A DNA stretch of 64,000 nt from Geosiphon pyriformis. Its lineage: Eukaryota; Glomeromycota; Glomeromycetes; Archaeosporales; Geosiphonaceae. Below, piece by piece: positions 48,740-60,230 of this stretch (positions are counted from its first letter, which is position 1; the number at the start of each line of letters is the position of its first letter). The notes below the pieces were generated by a model. That model saw nothing but the letters and a program-made list of their open reading frames with translations. It was not told the origin of the DNA and did no database searches. The stretch spans positions 157,349 through 221,348 of the forward strand of contig JAAOMT010000723.1 in the NCBI GenBank assembly GCA_016748015.1, given 5' to 3'. Position numbers and translations under genes: made by a program.

Positions 48740-51544
48740 CTAATTACTGATTTTAAACTCCAAATTATAACCAAAATCAGAATCAGTATTAGTCTTATTA
48801 CATTCAAATGATATAACAACTGATATATGTACCTCTAATTTATCAAGTTCTAGCACCTATTATTTATCAATTACAACAGCCACAAATAATTTATCAAACT
48901 TTACCAATTCAAGCGCTGCCACAAAATTCAGCTCAAATATTATTTAGAAATCAAAGCCCAAGAATTACACACATTTAACAGAATTGGAGATTAGCAATAG
49001 TTATATATTAGCCAATCTCCAGTTTATTATCACAGTTATCAAAATTATGCCAGTAGAGTTCAGGAACTGAATATATTCAAAACCTGAATTTTCAGAACTA
49101 TTTAAGTCTCTTAGTAACCCCAAAAGTTGCCATATTTAATCTATTGGAAACTCACCAAAACCAAAAACTTACCAATAATATTTTACTAGCAACTGTTACA
49201 GAGGATGAATCACTTACAATCATATTTTTCTTCAAATTAAAAACCTTATTAGAAACATTATTATTTAATAAAGCTGCTTTTAATACCAAATCAATTACTG
49301 TTATATATACTGATATTAAAGTTAATAGCCATCCTATCAAGCTAATCTTTAATAGTAGTTTAGTAAACAGCATTATTACTTGACAACTCATGAACCAATT
49401 AAATTGCTAAATTAATTATGCTGTCAGCACCAGAATTATTATTACTAATGGAGTGATAAAAATGGCTATTGGTTAGATTAATAACTTTTTATTTGAAGTC
49501 AACAGCATTATAATATTCATCAAGATTTTTATAATAAAAGCCATACAGTACTAAGCTTTCATTGGTAATAACTGGCTGTTCAAAACCAATACTATGCTTG
49601 ACTAAAATACCTAAAAGCTACAGCTTAGTTAAAATGGTTTACAAACTTAAGTATCTGCTACTTGTAATCATTTTAAACCATCCACTATGCATTTACTGAT
49701 AAAATTTGAGAAAAAAAAAGAAAAACCCATCTGGAAAACTTATTAAGTTTCATGAATTAACAAAGATCACAATAAACTATTACCAATTCTGATCTGAAAA
49801 AAAAGACAACTTCAAGCTACTATCTCAACATATATTTTATATGATATTACACTACCAAGACAACCAACTTATTACTGATCCAAACTAATTTGCATTAATT
49901 GTGATAAGAAATTGTTAACAATAGACATATAATGATAAATAACCAATAACAATTAAGTACTATTGTTGTCCATATGTTTTTGAATGATTTGAACAATCTA
50001 AACAATAGGGAAAATGAAACAATAAGTCTTGTTTTATATGTAAAACAATTCTTCTTAATGAAAAAATGTGGAACAACATTCTTAAACAAGAAAAAACATA
50101 CAATGAATTGTATTGGTATAAAATTTTAATTAACAACTGGATATAAAGAAAGACTTTAATCAATGCCACTTGAAAATGAGTGCTGAGACAATTGGAAGAT
50201 TATCTACATAACAAACACAAGATTTGAAGAATAGTAAGTGCCAAAGCTAAAAATGCTTCACCTAATAAAATATTGAAAATCAAAAATAACCCATTAACTT
50301 TTTTTAAACCCAAATTTGTCTTAACTTTTAATATCTTTGATGACATCATAGACAATTCAAAACAATTTTACAAGCACTACTAAAACTTAGCACCAACTTG
50401 TAAAAAGCAAAAGCAAAGACTAAAACAATTAAATATAAGATTGTATAAATATTGCCTAATTTCCAATGACTTTGAATATTATAATAATTGTGATCTTATC
50501 TACAATCTACTATTATACATGATCTATTTGATTCCTAAAGAAGCAAAATCAATCAGCAAATGTGCAACAGAATTGAAATCAAAATTTAATCTTAATTCAA
50601 ACTCTGACAATAATAATAACAATAGTTTTAACTTTATTCACTATAGCAATAACAATTTAAACTCCAATTACAATCTTAAATAATGTATTACACTTTTATA
50701 ACTGTTAATAAAACAGAAACTAAAATAGTTTAACAATAATAATAAAGATATTATATCAGAATACATGCATAATACCAATGCAGGATTTGATTTCAAATAT
50801 CCAGGAAAAACTGTCATCAATTAAAACCATATTTGTGTACCAGTATAGATCTAGAAATTTTGGCAATAATAATGATTCAACTAGTCTTTAAATCTAGTTT
50901 AGTAAAAAAAAGATTAATATCAAAGAAGAAATAATTGATGCAAGATATATAGAAAATATCATTATAATACTATAAAATAACTCAGAAAAAAGATATGTAA
51001 TTGAACCAAATAAAAAAATAACACAGACAATATTCTTGTCTTTGGTTAAAATAGCCCAATTAATATTAGTAGAAACAAAGAAAAAGTTAGGAATTACAGC
51101 AAAAAAAATAAAAAAATTTGAATTCACAAGTAAAATAAATGTATTAGTTAATATAATAAAGGAAGAAACTATTAATAAGGGAAAAATTATTTCTATTTAT
51201 CAATCAATTTCTATTCTACTATATGACTAGTACATAGTAGTTATAGAGAAGAAAGTAAAAAACCAAACCCAAATTTTTGAAGCTAAAACAAATATTTATA
51301 AATCAGAAAAAATTGCTATTATTAATCTTTACATACCAGTCAAGAACAACAAACACATTAAGATCTCTATATACAATACAACTAAAGACACCATAGAAGT
51401 ACCAAATGGAATCATTATTAGATACTTAAGCACTAAAATTGAGAACCAATTATTTATTACCATTCCAGACTTTCTACAGCTTTGTAGATATGTAGATATT
51501 ACATCACAAATAATATACAGACAAGATGAATATTATTTGCTTTA
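48740..51544 (+). pseudogene. Gypsy copy B gag tail, protease, Cys-rich and dUTPase-like region
   Basis: The gag C-terminal Gln/Tyr/Pro-rich tail (48740-48960) is followed by a protease segment (49144-49640) whose active-site loop reads LIFNSSLVNSII, with Asn for the catalytic Asp. The Cys-rich module is visible from ~49880 to 50510 but has lost several cysteines and carries stops. The dUTPase-like domain starts at ~50777 with NAGFDFKYPGK (motif I), continues with stops through INIKEEIIDARYIENI (motif III) and NKKITQTIF (motif IV). Motif V is degenerate (KKFEFTSK). The linker ends in LCRYVDITSQIIYR before the LTR-like insertion. Confidence 0.72.
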
Positions 51545-51549
51545 ACCAG

Positions 51550-52415
51550 TATTACAGTTCAAGAATTTAATAGAAATTATAAATAATATAAATTAGCCAA
51601 TCATAAAATAGCACAGCAACAATTTATAAAAAGAAATAATTTACAAATAACAGCAAGCACTATTTTACAATAGCAGCAAACACTATTGTGCAAAAACAGC
51701 AAGCACTATTTTACAATAGCAGCAAGCACTATCGTGCAAAAGCAGCAAGCACTATTTTACAATAGCAACAAGCACTATTTAGAAATAATAAAAATAGAAT
51801 ATTACAAGACATTATTTTGTAAAACAATAATTATATATATATACAATAATTTTTAATGATGATAAAAAAAACAGCTTCAACTAGAAGCAACAAATATCTA
51901 AATAAAATCTTATTCAAAAAGAATTAATAAAAAAAATAATAAATTGAATAAACATTACAATTACAAGATTAACAATAGAATTCACATACTCTCTTTAGCA
52001 AATGAAACTATCATTCTATCTTTGAACTCTTTGAAAGAATAATTTCTGATCAAAATTATTCATGTGGTTACTAATTAAATTGAAAAAAGCTTTATTATAT
52101 ACTTAAGAAAATTGCAAAAAGGCCATTAACATTTCGTGTTTTTAGATTAGAGAAACACATTAGACAATTGCAAAAATAGCCTCAGAGAAGATCTCAGACA
52201 GTGAGTAGATTTCAGATTAGCCTCTGGGAAGAAGTACACAACATACAAAGACAACTAGAATTAAAGAGAAAACTTATATCACAACATCAAGAGAAAACCT
52301 TTAGTGTATTATCATTAATATTCAACACATAAAATTAAGGAACTCATAAGAGACTAATTGCAATTAAAACAGGATATTAACAATTAAAATATACCAAAAA
52401 AACACTCCCATAACA
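51550..52415 (-). mobile_element. Solo-LTR-like repeat, copy 2, inserted in Gypsy copy B
   Basis: An ~865-bp block homologous to 39263-40052 interrupts copy B. The sequence ACCAG stands on both sides (51545-51549 and 52415-52419), and copy A shows one uninterrupted ACCAGAACAATTG at the same site, so this is a clean insertion with a 4-5 bp target duplication. On the minus strand it begins TGTTATGGGAG and ends CTGTAATA. An internal array (51650-51790) alternates GCAGCAAGCACTATTTTACA and a GTGCAAAA variant. No coding capacity. Best read as a solo LTR; a non-autonomous terminal-repeat element is an alternative. Confidence 0.78.
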
Positions 52416-55250
52416 CCAGAACAATTGAAACAAATGAATTTAAGAAACTTAAATTTACTTCAATATATATAATTCAAGATACTACTTAACAATTTCACTG
52501 ATGTTTTTGCCAGTAAAAATGAATTTAACAGAACTGATATTATCTAACATCAGATCAAAACTGAAAATACAATGCCAATCAAACAAAGAACATATAAAAT
52601 ACTATTAGCTAGCCATAAAATTATTCGACAGAAAATCAACAAAATATTGAACAATGAATTAATTCAATTATTAATAAGTCTATAGTCATTACCAGTAGTA
52701 CTTGTCTGTAAAAAGAATAGAAAAATCCACTTTTGTGTGAATTATAGAAAGTTCAACAGTATTACTTGTGAAGATAGTTATCTAACTTTACAAATCCAAA
52801 AATTATTCAATGCTTTTAGAGAAAAAAAATGGTTTTTAACACTAAACTTAAACAGTAATTACTGGCAAGTAGCCATGAATTTAACCAATAAAGAGAAAAC
52901 AGTATTTACAACCAGAGAAAAAAACTTTGAATTTAATGTTATGTTATTTGACTTAATTAATGCTATATCTATCTTTTAATAGCCTATGGAAATTGTTTAT
53001 ACTAAATTATTATGGAAATCAGTAATAGTCTACTTAGATAACACTAATATGTTTTCCAAAACATTTAACAATTATTTCTACTATCTATAACAAGTGTTTG
53101 AAAAACTAAGAAGAACTAAACTAAAGTTAAATGTTACTAAGTATTTCTTTGGAAAAACTGAATTCAAGTTTTTGGGATATGTTATAAGCAAAGATGACAT
53201 CAAAATGAATTCAGATAAAATTAAAATAGTTAAGAACTTTCTAGTATTAACCAACTTAACAGAACTAAGAGTATTCTTGAAATTCACAAAATACTATTGT
53301 CATTTTATCCAAAACTTCTCCAAATTGGCTCAACTATTTTATTAGCTCCAAACAAAAAATGTCAAATATGAATAGATAGAAACTCAACAAAAAAGTTTCA
53401 ACATTTTAAGAAAAAAGTTTATTTAAGCTTCAGTATTGATTTATTTAGATCATAACAAACCATTTATCATTACAATAGATGCATCAGATCAAACATTAGG
53501 AGCCATATTGTTTTAAAAAAGATCAAATAAACAAGAACATCCAGTAGTATATGCTAGCAGAAGTTTAAGTCCAGTTAAAAAAAATTATACAACTCCAGCA
53601 TTAGAATACTTAGCTATCTATTGGATTGTTATCAAATAAAAAGAATATTTAAATCAAAAGTTTGACATATACACAAATCACAAGAAATCAACATTAATTC
53701 AGAAGCAAAAATTTGGAAATAATTATTATATAAGATAAAAAATAGAACTATTACTATTTAATTATATCATATATTATAAAAAGGAAAAAAAAAAACAGAA
53801 ATGTTAATGGTTTGTCATAAATAAAACAAATTTAAGAACATTTTAACTTAAAAATATCACAAAAAATAAACACACAAAAATACCAACAATTCTAATATTA
53901 TATTAATACTTAACAGTTCAAGAAAAAATTATCTCAAAAAAAACAAAACAACATAAAACAACAAGCAAAATATTTGATTATTTACCAAAATATATTATAC
54001 CAGTAAAACAGAAAATATTCAGATCAGCCATTCAAAGTAATTACAAAGCCAGAAAAAAAACAATACTATTCAATATGCATTCAAATCCAATAGCAAAACA
54101 TTTTTATAAAAAAGCAATTATGGAAAGAACCAGAAAAAAATATTATTGGCCATTTATATATTCAGATATTATTCAATATATTCAAAATTATGATGTTTGT
54201 TAGAGAAAAAAAAGAACAAGATCCAGTAAACTGCTAAAACCAATCAAAGTAAAACAACTATTTAATTAAATTGGAATTGACTTAATTAAACCATTAACAA
54301 TAATCAACAAAAGCAATTAGTACATAGCAATAACCATAGACTATTTTACAAAATAGCCAGAAACAAAAGCAATTCAAAGAACAGATACAGAATTCATAGC
54401 TGAATTCATACACCAAGATTTAATTTGTCAACATAGATGTCCAAAAAAATTATTATCAGATCAAGAAACTTACTTTGTAAACAAAACATTAACAAAATTA
54501 AGTCAAAGATTTAGAATCAAAAGATCATTATTATCATTATATTATTCATAAATAAATAACTTAATCGAAATGTTCAACAAAATATTGTGTAAAACAATAA
54601 CTAAGATCAACCAAAAAAACCAGGATAAATGGAATTTATTTATATTATAAGTATTATTTGCTTATTAGACAATAAAACAAGATATCACATAAGCAACACT
54701 ATTTAAACTTGTTTATAATAAAACAGCAATATTACCAGTTAAGATAAATATTAATACATATTTAATAGAACTAATAACAGAAGCCAACTTCCAAAAAACA
54801 TTGCTAAAAAGAACATATGACTTAATGAAAACATTAGAAAACAAAAGATAAAAAGCAGCTAATAATATTCAAAAATCACAAAAAAAACAACATAATAACT
54901 AATTACCAGATAAACTAGTTGAATTTAGAATTAAAAACAAAGTATTTTTGTATTATACCAAAGTGGAAAAACAATAAAGTGAAAAATTCAACTCCAAATG
55001 AAACAGATCATTTTACATTGAAAAAATTCTAAGAAATAGAGCTTATAAATTAAAATAAAACAACAAAATCTTAGCTAAAGTAGCATATAGAGATTAATTA
55101 AAATTATATTACAATATAGCATCATTATCTACCAATAATATCTCACAACTAAGAATACAATAAATATTAGTCCAATTAGATAAGATTCTATAAGATCTAA
55201 AACCAATCATAATTATCAACACAAACATGTTAAATTAATATATCAAAAAG
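52416..55250 (+). pseudogene. Gypsy copy B RT - RNase H - integrase, decayed
   Basis: RT segments FCVNYRKFNSI, FLTLNLNSNYWQVAMN, EKTVFTTREKNFEFNVM and the catalytic motif YLDN at 53031-53042 are followed by FEKLRRTKLKLN and FLGYVISKDDIKMN. RNase H (~53440-53760) has IITIDASDQTLGAIL and PVVYASRSLSP. The integrase (~54010-55200) has KYYWPFIYSDIIQYIQN, IGIDLIKPL (first Asp kept), LLSDQETYFVN (second Asp kept) and LIEMFNKIL (Glu kept). Dozens of stops, mostly TAA/TAG, interrupt every part. Confidence 0.78.
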
Positions 55251-55300
55251 ATATATAAAGAACCAACATATATAACAAAAGCAAACAGAGAAAATGGAAA

Positions 55301-56011
55301 TTACTGATGACATTTACTTACTTATACAACAACTGTTTCAACTAATTTAATACCAACAATTAAACATAGAAATTACAATTAATCAACAAACTATTTAGTA
55401 CAAAAATAGAGAAAAAAAGCCAAAACACCAATACAAATACACAAAAAATCGAAAAACATAGTAGATAATATATTAGCAAAAGTAAGATTATTAGTAGAAA
55501 CACTAAGAACAACAATACTATATAAAAAATTAACAAAAAAAAACTAGAAATAGTGGACACAACAATTTCCAAAAAACTTTTACTATTACCACTTGAGACA
55601 AATCCTCAATATTTAAAACTTGTATATTAACAAAACAAAACAATTGTTTAACACAATTATATTGCAATAACTTGAATAATTTGTGAGAAAAAACAACCTA
55701 TTCATACAGACATAAGCTATATATTAGTTACAAGCTAGATTTTAAGGCTGATCAGAATTACTATTTTATCTAACAATAAACACAGTAATTATTAATCAAT
55801 TAAGAAGAATTATTAATGCTGTTATCAGTAAAATTTTAGCTATTAATTAGCATGAAATTATCCTTATAGTTCTTATCAGTAATTAACATGTTAATATCAA
55901 TCCAAATTATCACTTATTATTTAATCAATTTATCACATATCACGATTCAATTAATAATCCAATTAGTACAACAGAAATTAAGATGATCAAATTACACAAT
56001 ACCCTGAACTT
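55301..56011. other. Undefined sequence between Gypsy copies B and C
   Basis: About 700 bp without a readable protein. The left part continues at low similarity the 3' end shared with copy A. The rest may be a decayed 3' LTR of B or host sequence. No LTR ends or target duplication could be placed. Confidence 0.45.
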
Positions 56012-56791
56012 TGTAACATTATAAAATTCGCCGAAATTTATAGAAATTCCCCAAATTTATGAATAGTTTATCTAAATTAATCAATAGTTCAGTGAAATAA
56101 CTTGTAGTTCATCAAAATATATCTTTAGTTCGCCGAAATTTGAGCAAAGAGAAAAAGTGCAAGTTCATAGACTAGTACTACAACAAGTTGTATAAAAGAA
56201 GAGCTTTTCTCTTCAAGAAAATATATTTTACTTTAGATTTATCACTTAGAACCATTCCTACACACACAAAAAAAAATAAATATCAAATAATTCGAAAAAC
56301 CAATTTTTTTAAATATTGCACTTAGAAAATCTCCAAAAACCCAACTAACATTTTTGAAATTGATTAGCTACCAATTTTAGTAAACTGTTAGTGACTTCAA
56401 GCCTAAATAGAAAACGTTTCCCTTAATAAAATCCTATTTCTTTTACATTTCTTTTATTTTTCTTTTCTTTTCTTATTACAATTATTAAAGTAGCCTACAA
56501 ACAAGATTTTTGTAGAAGAGTTGACTTTTACAGCAAAATAACTACACCTTTTTAGTGAGCTTCCAGATGAGCAATTCCTGGAAAAAAGTTGACATTTACT
56601 ACAATGTAACTACATAAAGTAACTGGCAAGGAATTGGTCATTCCACTCATAAGCCCAGCAGTTCAAATTATAGGAGATAATTTGAAGATAAATTCAGTTA
56701 CTGGAGGTTCAACTACTTCCTGGAAACGTGAATTCACAACAAATCAACATTAACAACATTTAAGAAAAGAGACTAAAAACCTCTGGTAACA
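56012..56791 (+). repeat. 5' LTR of Gypsy copy C
   Basis: The right end is set by GGTAACA followed by TT and a primer-binding-like TGGTGCTCTCCC. The left end is set at TGTAACATTATAAAA, which resembles the TGTTACTTATAG start of the copy A LTR. Just inside (56026-56150) is an array of ~20-base units related to TTCGCCGAAATT. It is followed by GTATAAAAG at about 56190, a probable TATA box with the transcription start downstream. No second LTR lies in the window, so the left limit is tentative. Confidence 0.6.
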
Positions 56792-56793
56792 TT

Positions 56794-56809
56794 TGGTGCT
56801 CTCCCATGG
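56794..56809 (+). other. Probable tRNA primer binding site of Gypsy copy C
   Basis: TGGTGCTCTCCCATGG starts two bases after the LTR end. The initial TGG is complementary to a tRNA CCA end. Copy A has TAGTGCTCCC at the same place, one G to A change away at the start. The tRNA is not identified. Confidence 0.55.
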
Positions 56810-56836
56810 AAACAACACAGCAAAAACAACTTCAAA

Positions 56837-58777
56837 ATGGCGACCATACCAGACACAACAATTCTAGAGTATTACTAGTCAATTTACACCCACTGCAAGC
56901 AAAAATTCAACATCTCAGACGGAATTAAAGTTATCAAGAAATCAGTATACCAATACATTGAAAACCACATTAACAATTATCTTTTTGGAAATTACAATAT
57001 CTCAAAAGTTAGAAACAACCTTTACAATAATTTAGTGCATTATTCACAGTTAAGAATTGAAGACCTTAACAGTAAAACACTTGCCACTTACTTTCAAGAA
57101 CTTAATTTTAACATTTTCAAGTACTGTAAAAAAACATATTCAGTGCAGTCTCAATACTCTATTAATTTTGAATCAAAGACAGAAACAAGCAACAAAGGCA
57201 AACAAAAATTGAAACAATACTCAAAAACCACCCCAAATACTTCAATACTACCAAAAACAACTGCCAAACACTTGCAAACATCTGAACAAAGAACCAATGT
57301 CAAATTACCACTTTCTATTACACTATTTCCAATTTCACTTGTTCAATCACAAACACCAAGTTCACCACTTAAACATTTCTCCAGACCAGAAGATTATCAG
57401 TTACTTAGAAATCCTACTCAACAGCAGGAACCAATATTAACAAGTGCCAATATTATTGATTACTTACAAGAAAATAAAAGTAATCATTCAAAAAGTCTGA
57501 AAAGTGAAGAAATTAAATTAAAACAAGAAGAAACTACAGAAAACAAAGAAGAAATGGCAACTGCTTACATTGTAAAGATTCCAGAATTTACTGGTAAAAA
57601 TAATGATACCAGTCCTCAAGAATGGCTTAACAAAGTTCAAAAAGCAGGAGATGTAAATGGTTGGATTGCAGCAAGAATGCTCAAAGCAATTCCATATTTT
57701 CTCCAAGGAACTGTAAGAGAATGGTTTGAAAACTTAGAAGAATCATTTGAAAACTGGCAAGCATTTAAAGATGCTTTCTTACAACAATTCACTGACAACA
57801 ACACCTTTATTACTCTCTGCAATTGCTTTCACAATATCAAACAAGAAACATCTAAAACTGTCATGACTTATCTTGGAAGATTCAACAAATTTTTTCGACG
57901 GATTTGACAATTGGAAACCAATGATTATTATTCTGATGCTCAAATTCTAGACCAGTTTATAACAGGATTAAAAGACAAACTGATTAAGAAAGTCTGCCCA
58001 CATGCTCTAGTAGACTTAGCAACTGCTATCAGACATGCAAAGAACTATGAAATGGCTATAAAAGAAGCAAACCACACCAAACTTATCAACCTAGCTATTG
58101 GAGAAACCAGTTCAGCAGCTGAAGAGAAGATAGACCAACTCACAAAGAAGGTTGAAAGCTACTTCACAAACCAACAACAACAGCAACAACAACCACAAAG
58201 ATATCAACCCCCACAACAATGCAACCAAAACAAATTTGGATTACCCTTCAACAACCAACCTCAAAATTGTTATTATTGTGGAATTCCAAGACACTGGAAA
58301 CGAGATTGTAGGAAATTACAAAGAGACCAACAAAATAGAAATAATCAATGTTATTCTTCATCACAACAATCTTATTACCAACCTCCACCACCAACTTATT
58401 ATTTACCAAAACCCCAAAATCAAAACAATTACTATCAACCAGCTTCACAACCAATGCAGCAACAATATCACCAACCTTTACCAATTCAGCAATATCAGAC
58501 ACAACCCCCTCAACAATATTAAGTACCAGCCAGAAAATTGGTTCAACATAACCAATTCACACCTCAAAATCAATTTCAGAATAATAACAATAGGATCAAC
58601 CCAAATAACCAATTAGTTCCCCGAAATTCTGGTCAACAAAGACCAAATTACTTTCACACTCAACCCAGTTATTTAACAATAACTGAAAAATCGAATTTTC
58701 AACAAACTGTACTTTCTGAAGATAAAGCTGCAGTACCAAGAACAAACCCTTCCAACCATACTATTCCACTAGCTTAA
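56837..58777 (+). pseudogene. Gypsy copy C gag, decayed
   Basis: The ATG at 56837 opens a frame shared with all coding sequence up to 60616. Residues are interrupted by TAG at 56876, TGA at 57905, TAA at 58520 and TAA at 58775. The capsid-like core lies at ~57570-58100 (EWLNKVQKAGDVNGW, AIPYFLQGTVREWF, FKDAFLQQFTDNN, ILDQFITGLKDKL). A zinc knuckle with intact C-x2-C-x4-H-x4-C (CYYCGIPRHWKRDC) is at 58268-58309, followed by a Gln/Pro/Tyr/Asn-rich tail. The spacing is typical of Ty3 Gag. The stops are single-base changes from Gln or Arg codons. Confidence 0.82.
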
Positions 58778-59270
58778 ATTGCTCAAAATACCAACCTTTC
58801 AGATATATTTTCATTCGAATTTGAAGCAAATGAATTACCATTCTTGCTTAATAATACAGCAGCTAATGAACAAAAAGCTATTACTGCTATGTACACTGAA
58901 GCTACAGTTGAAGGAAAACCCATCCAATTAATTCTAAACAGTGAATCAATTAGAAGTATTATCACTTATTAGTTAATGCAGCAGCTTCAAAGAACTGTTG
59001 ACAAACCAGCCCAAACTGTAATTGTTATAGCAGATGGTATGAAAAAGACACTAGTAGGAGAAATTAACAATTTTCCATTCACCATTGATGGAATCACCAT
59101 TCCAGTCAAAGTGCTAGTCATGAATGCACCCCAATACCAAGCTCTGGTCGGAAATAATTGGCTTCTTAAAGCCAATGCAAACTTAGATTGAGAAACTCAA
59201 GAACTAAAAATCTCATACCAAGGACAATACACTATAGTACCTGCTACTTGTGATATTTTTAACAAATGAT
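58778..59270 (+). pseudogene. Gypsy copy C aspartic protease, decayed
   Basis: In the same frame as gag. The segment EGKPIQLILNSESIRSIITY has Asn where retropepsins carry the catalytic Asp; copy A keeps Asp here. A flap region and ALVGNNWLLKANANL (59139-59187), the usual ALxGxxWL close of Ty3 proteases, follow. Stops at 58970 (TAG), 59189 and 59267 (TGA). Two changes, loss of Asp and truncation, make it inactive. Confidence 0.78.
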
Positions 59271-60230
59271 CAGAGAAAGCCCCAGTATTTGAATTTAAAG
59301 AGGAGAAAAAAATACCACTTACTGAAACCTACATGGCACTTGGATCAACATCCAACTGGGCTGAGGAAACAGAACAAGAGATTTTTGAAGAATCAAGAGA
59401 ATAGAAAAAAGTTAGATATTTTACTCCAGAATCACAGAAACAACCACCCTATATTCCACTTAAATGCAAAGATTGTAACAAGAAACTTTCATCAATGGAA
59501 GCATGTATTTCTCCAGAAGAGAAATATGAAACTCGTACCTGTTACTTTTGCAAAGCATGCCATAGAGAATAATTTGGATCTCCAAAAAGAAGTGAAAAAT
59601 AGGACAACACACTTTGTCTTACATGTGGAGATATGTTACCAGAAGAATGCAACTGGATTGATGTTGTAATGAGAGGAGAAGTATATGATCAAACCTGTTA
59701 ATATGCTCTATCAATTTCGGAAAAAGTCAGAAGAGGAACACCATTTAATGCAGCATACAACAGTGCTCTCAATAAACTTTACCACTACTCTCATAATACT
59801 GAAATGATTTTTGATCTAGCAATGGCATTGATCAATGGAGCCACTTAAGGAAATGTCTGCCAAATGAAAGAAACTGAATATATTGAGTATACCATAGAAT
59901 TAGCTGGATTTGATTATAAAAATGAAGTAGAAACCTACCACCAAATTGCAAGCCACACATACCCAACTCAAGAAGCTCAAATTCAATAATTAGAACAAAT
60001 GAACATTCAATTGTGTGAAGAATGCATCATGCTTTGTGATAACAAATAGTGTCCAGAATGCTATGCTCTTAGCATTCTCCTGCCAAAGAAAAATGATGAA
60101 AATAAAATCGAATTTAGAGTATCTGAACTGGTAGAAAAACTACCAACCACTCCCATCTATTTTCTTGAAAAGCAACCATTTCTACAACTTAAATATTTTG
60201 ACAACCATGGCCAAGGAATCAGACCAGAAA
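59271..60230 (+). pseudogene. Cys-rich module between protease and dUTPase of Gypsy copy C
   Basis: About 310 codons in the gag frame. A first cysteine cluster (59465-59640) has KCKDCNKKLSS, EACIS, TCYFCKACH and LCLTCGDMLP. After a ~100-residue helical stretch, a second cluster (60013-60065) has LCEECIMLCDN and CPECYA. The paired CxxC motifs look like zinc ribbons. Related clusters stand at the same place in copies A and B, so the module belongs to the element. I do not know a name for it. Stops at 59402, 59570, 59600, 59699, 59846, 59987 and 60047 are all TAA or TAG. Confidence 0.68.

Larger units (their letters stand above)
48740..55300 (+). mobile_element. Ty3/Gypsy retrotransposon copy B, 5' truncated, heavily decayed
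   Basis: It begins in mid-gag at 48740, directly after the LTR of copy A, and continues on the + strand through protease, Cys-rich module, dUTPase-like domain, RT, RNase H and integrase, ending in poorly defined sequence after ~55.2 kb. It is interrupted at 51550-52415 by a solo-LTR-like insertion with a target duplication. B is closer to A than to C: many segments align residue for residue with A. It is the most decayed copy, with stops every few tens of codons. Its 5' gag and LTR should lie on the far side of A but are absent, so that side was deleted or rearranged. Confidence 0.8.
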
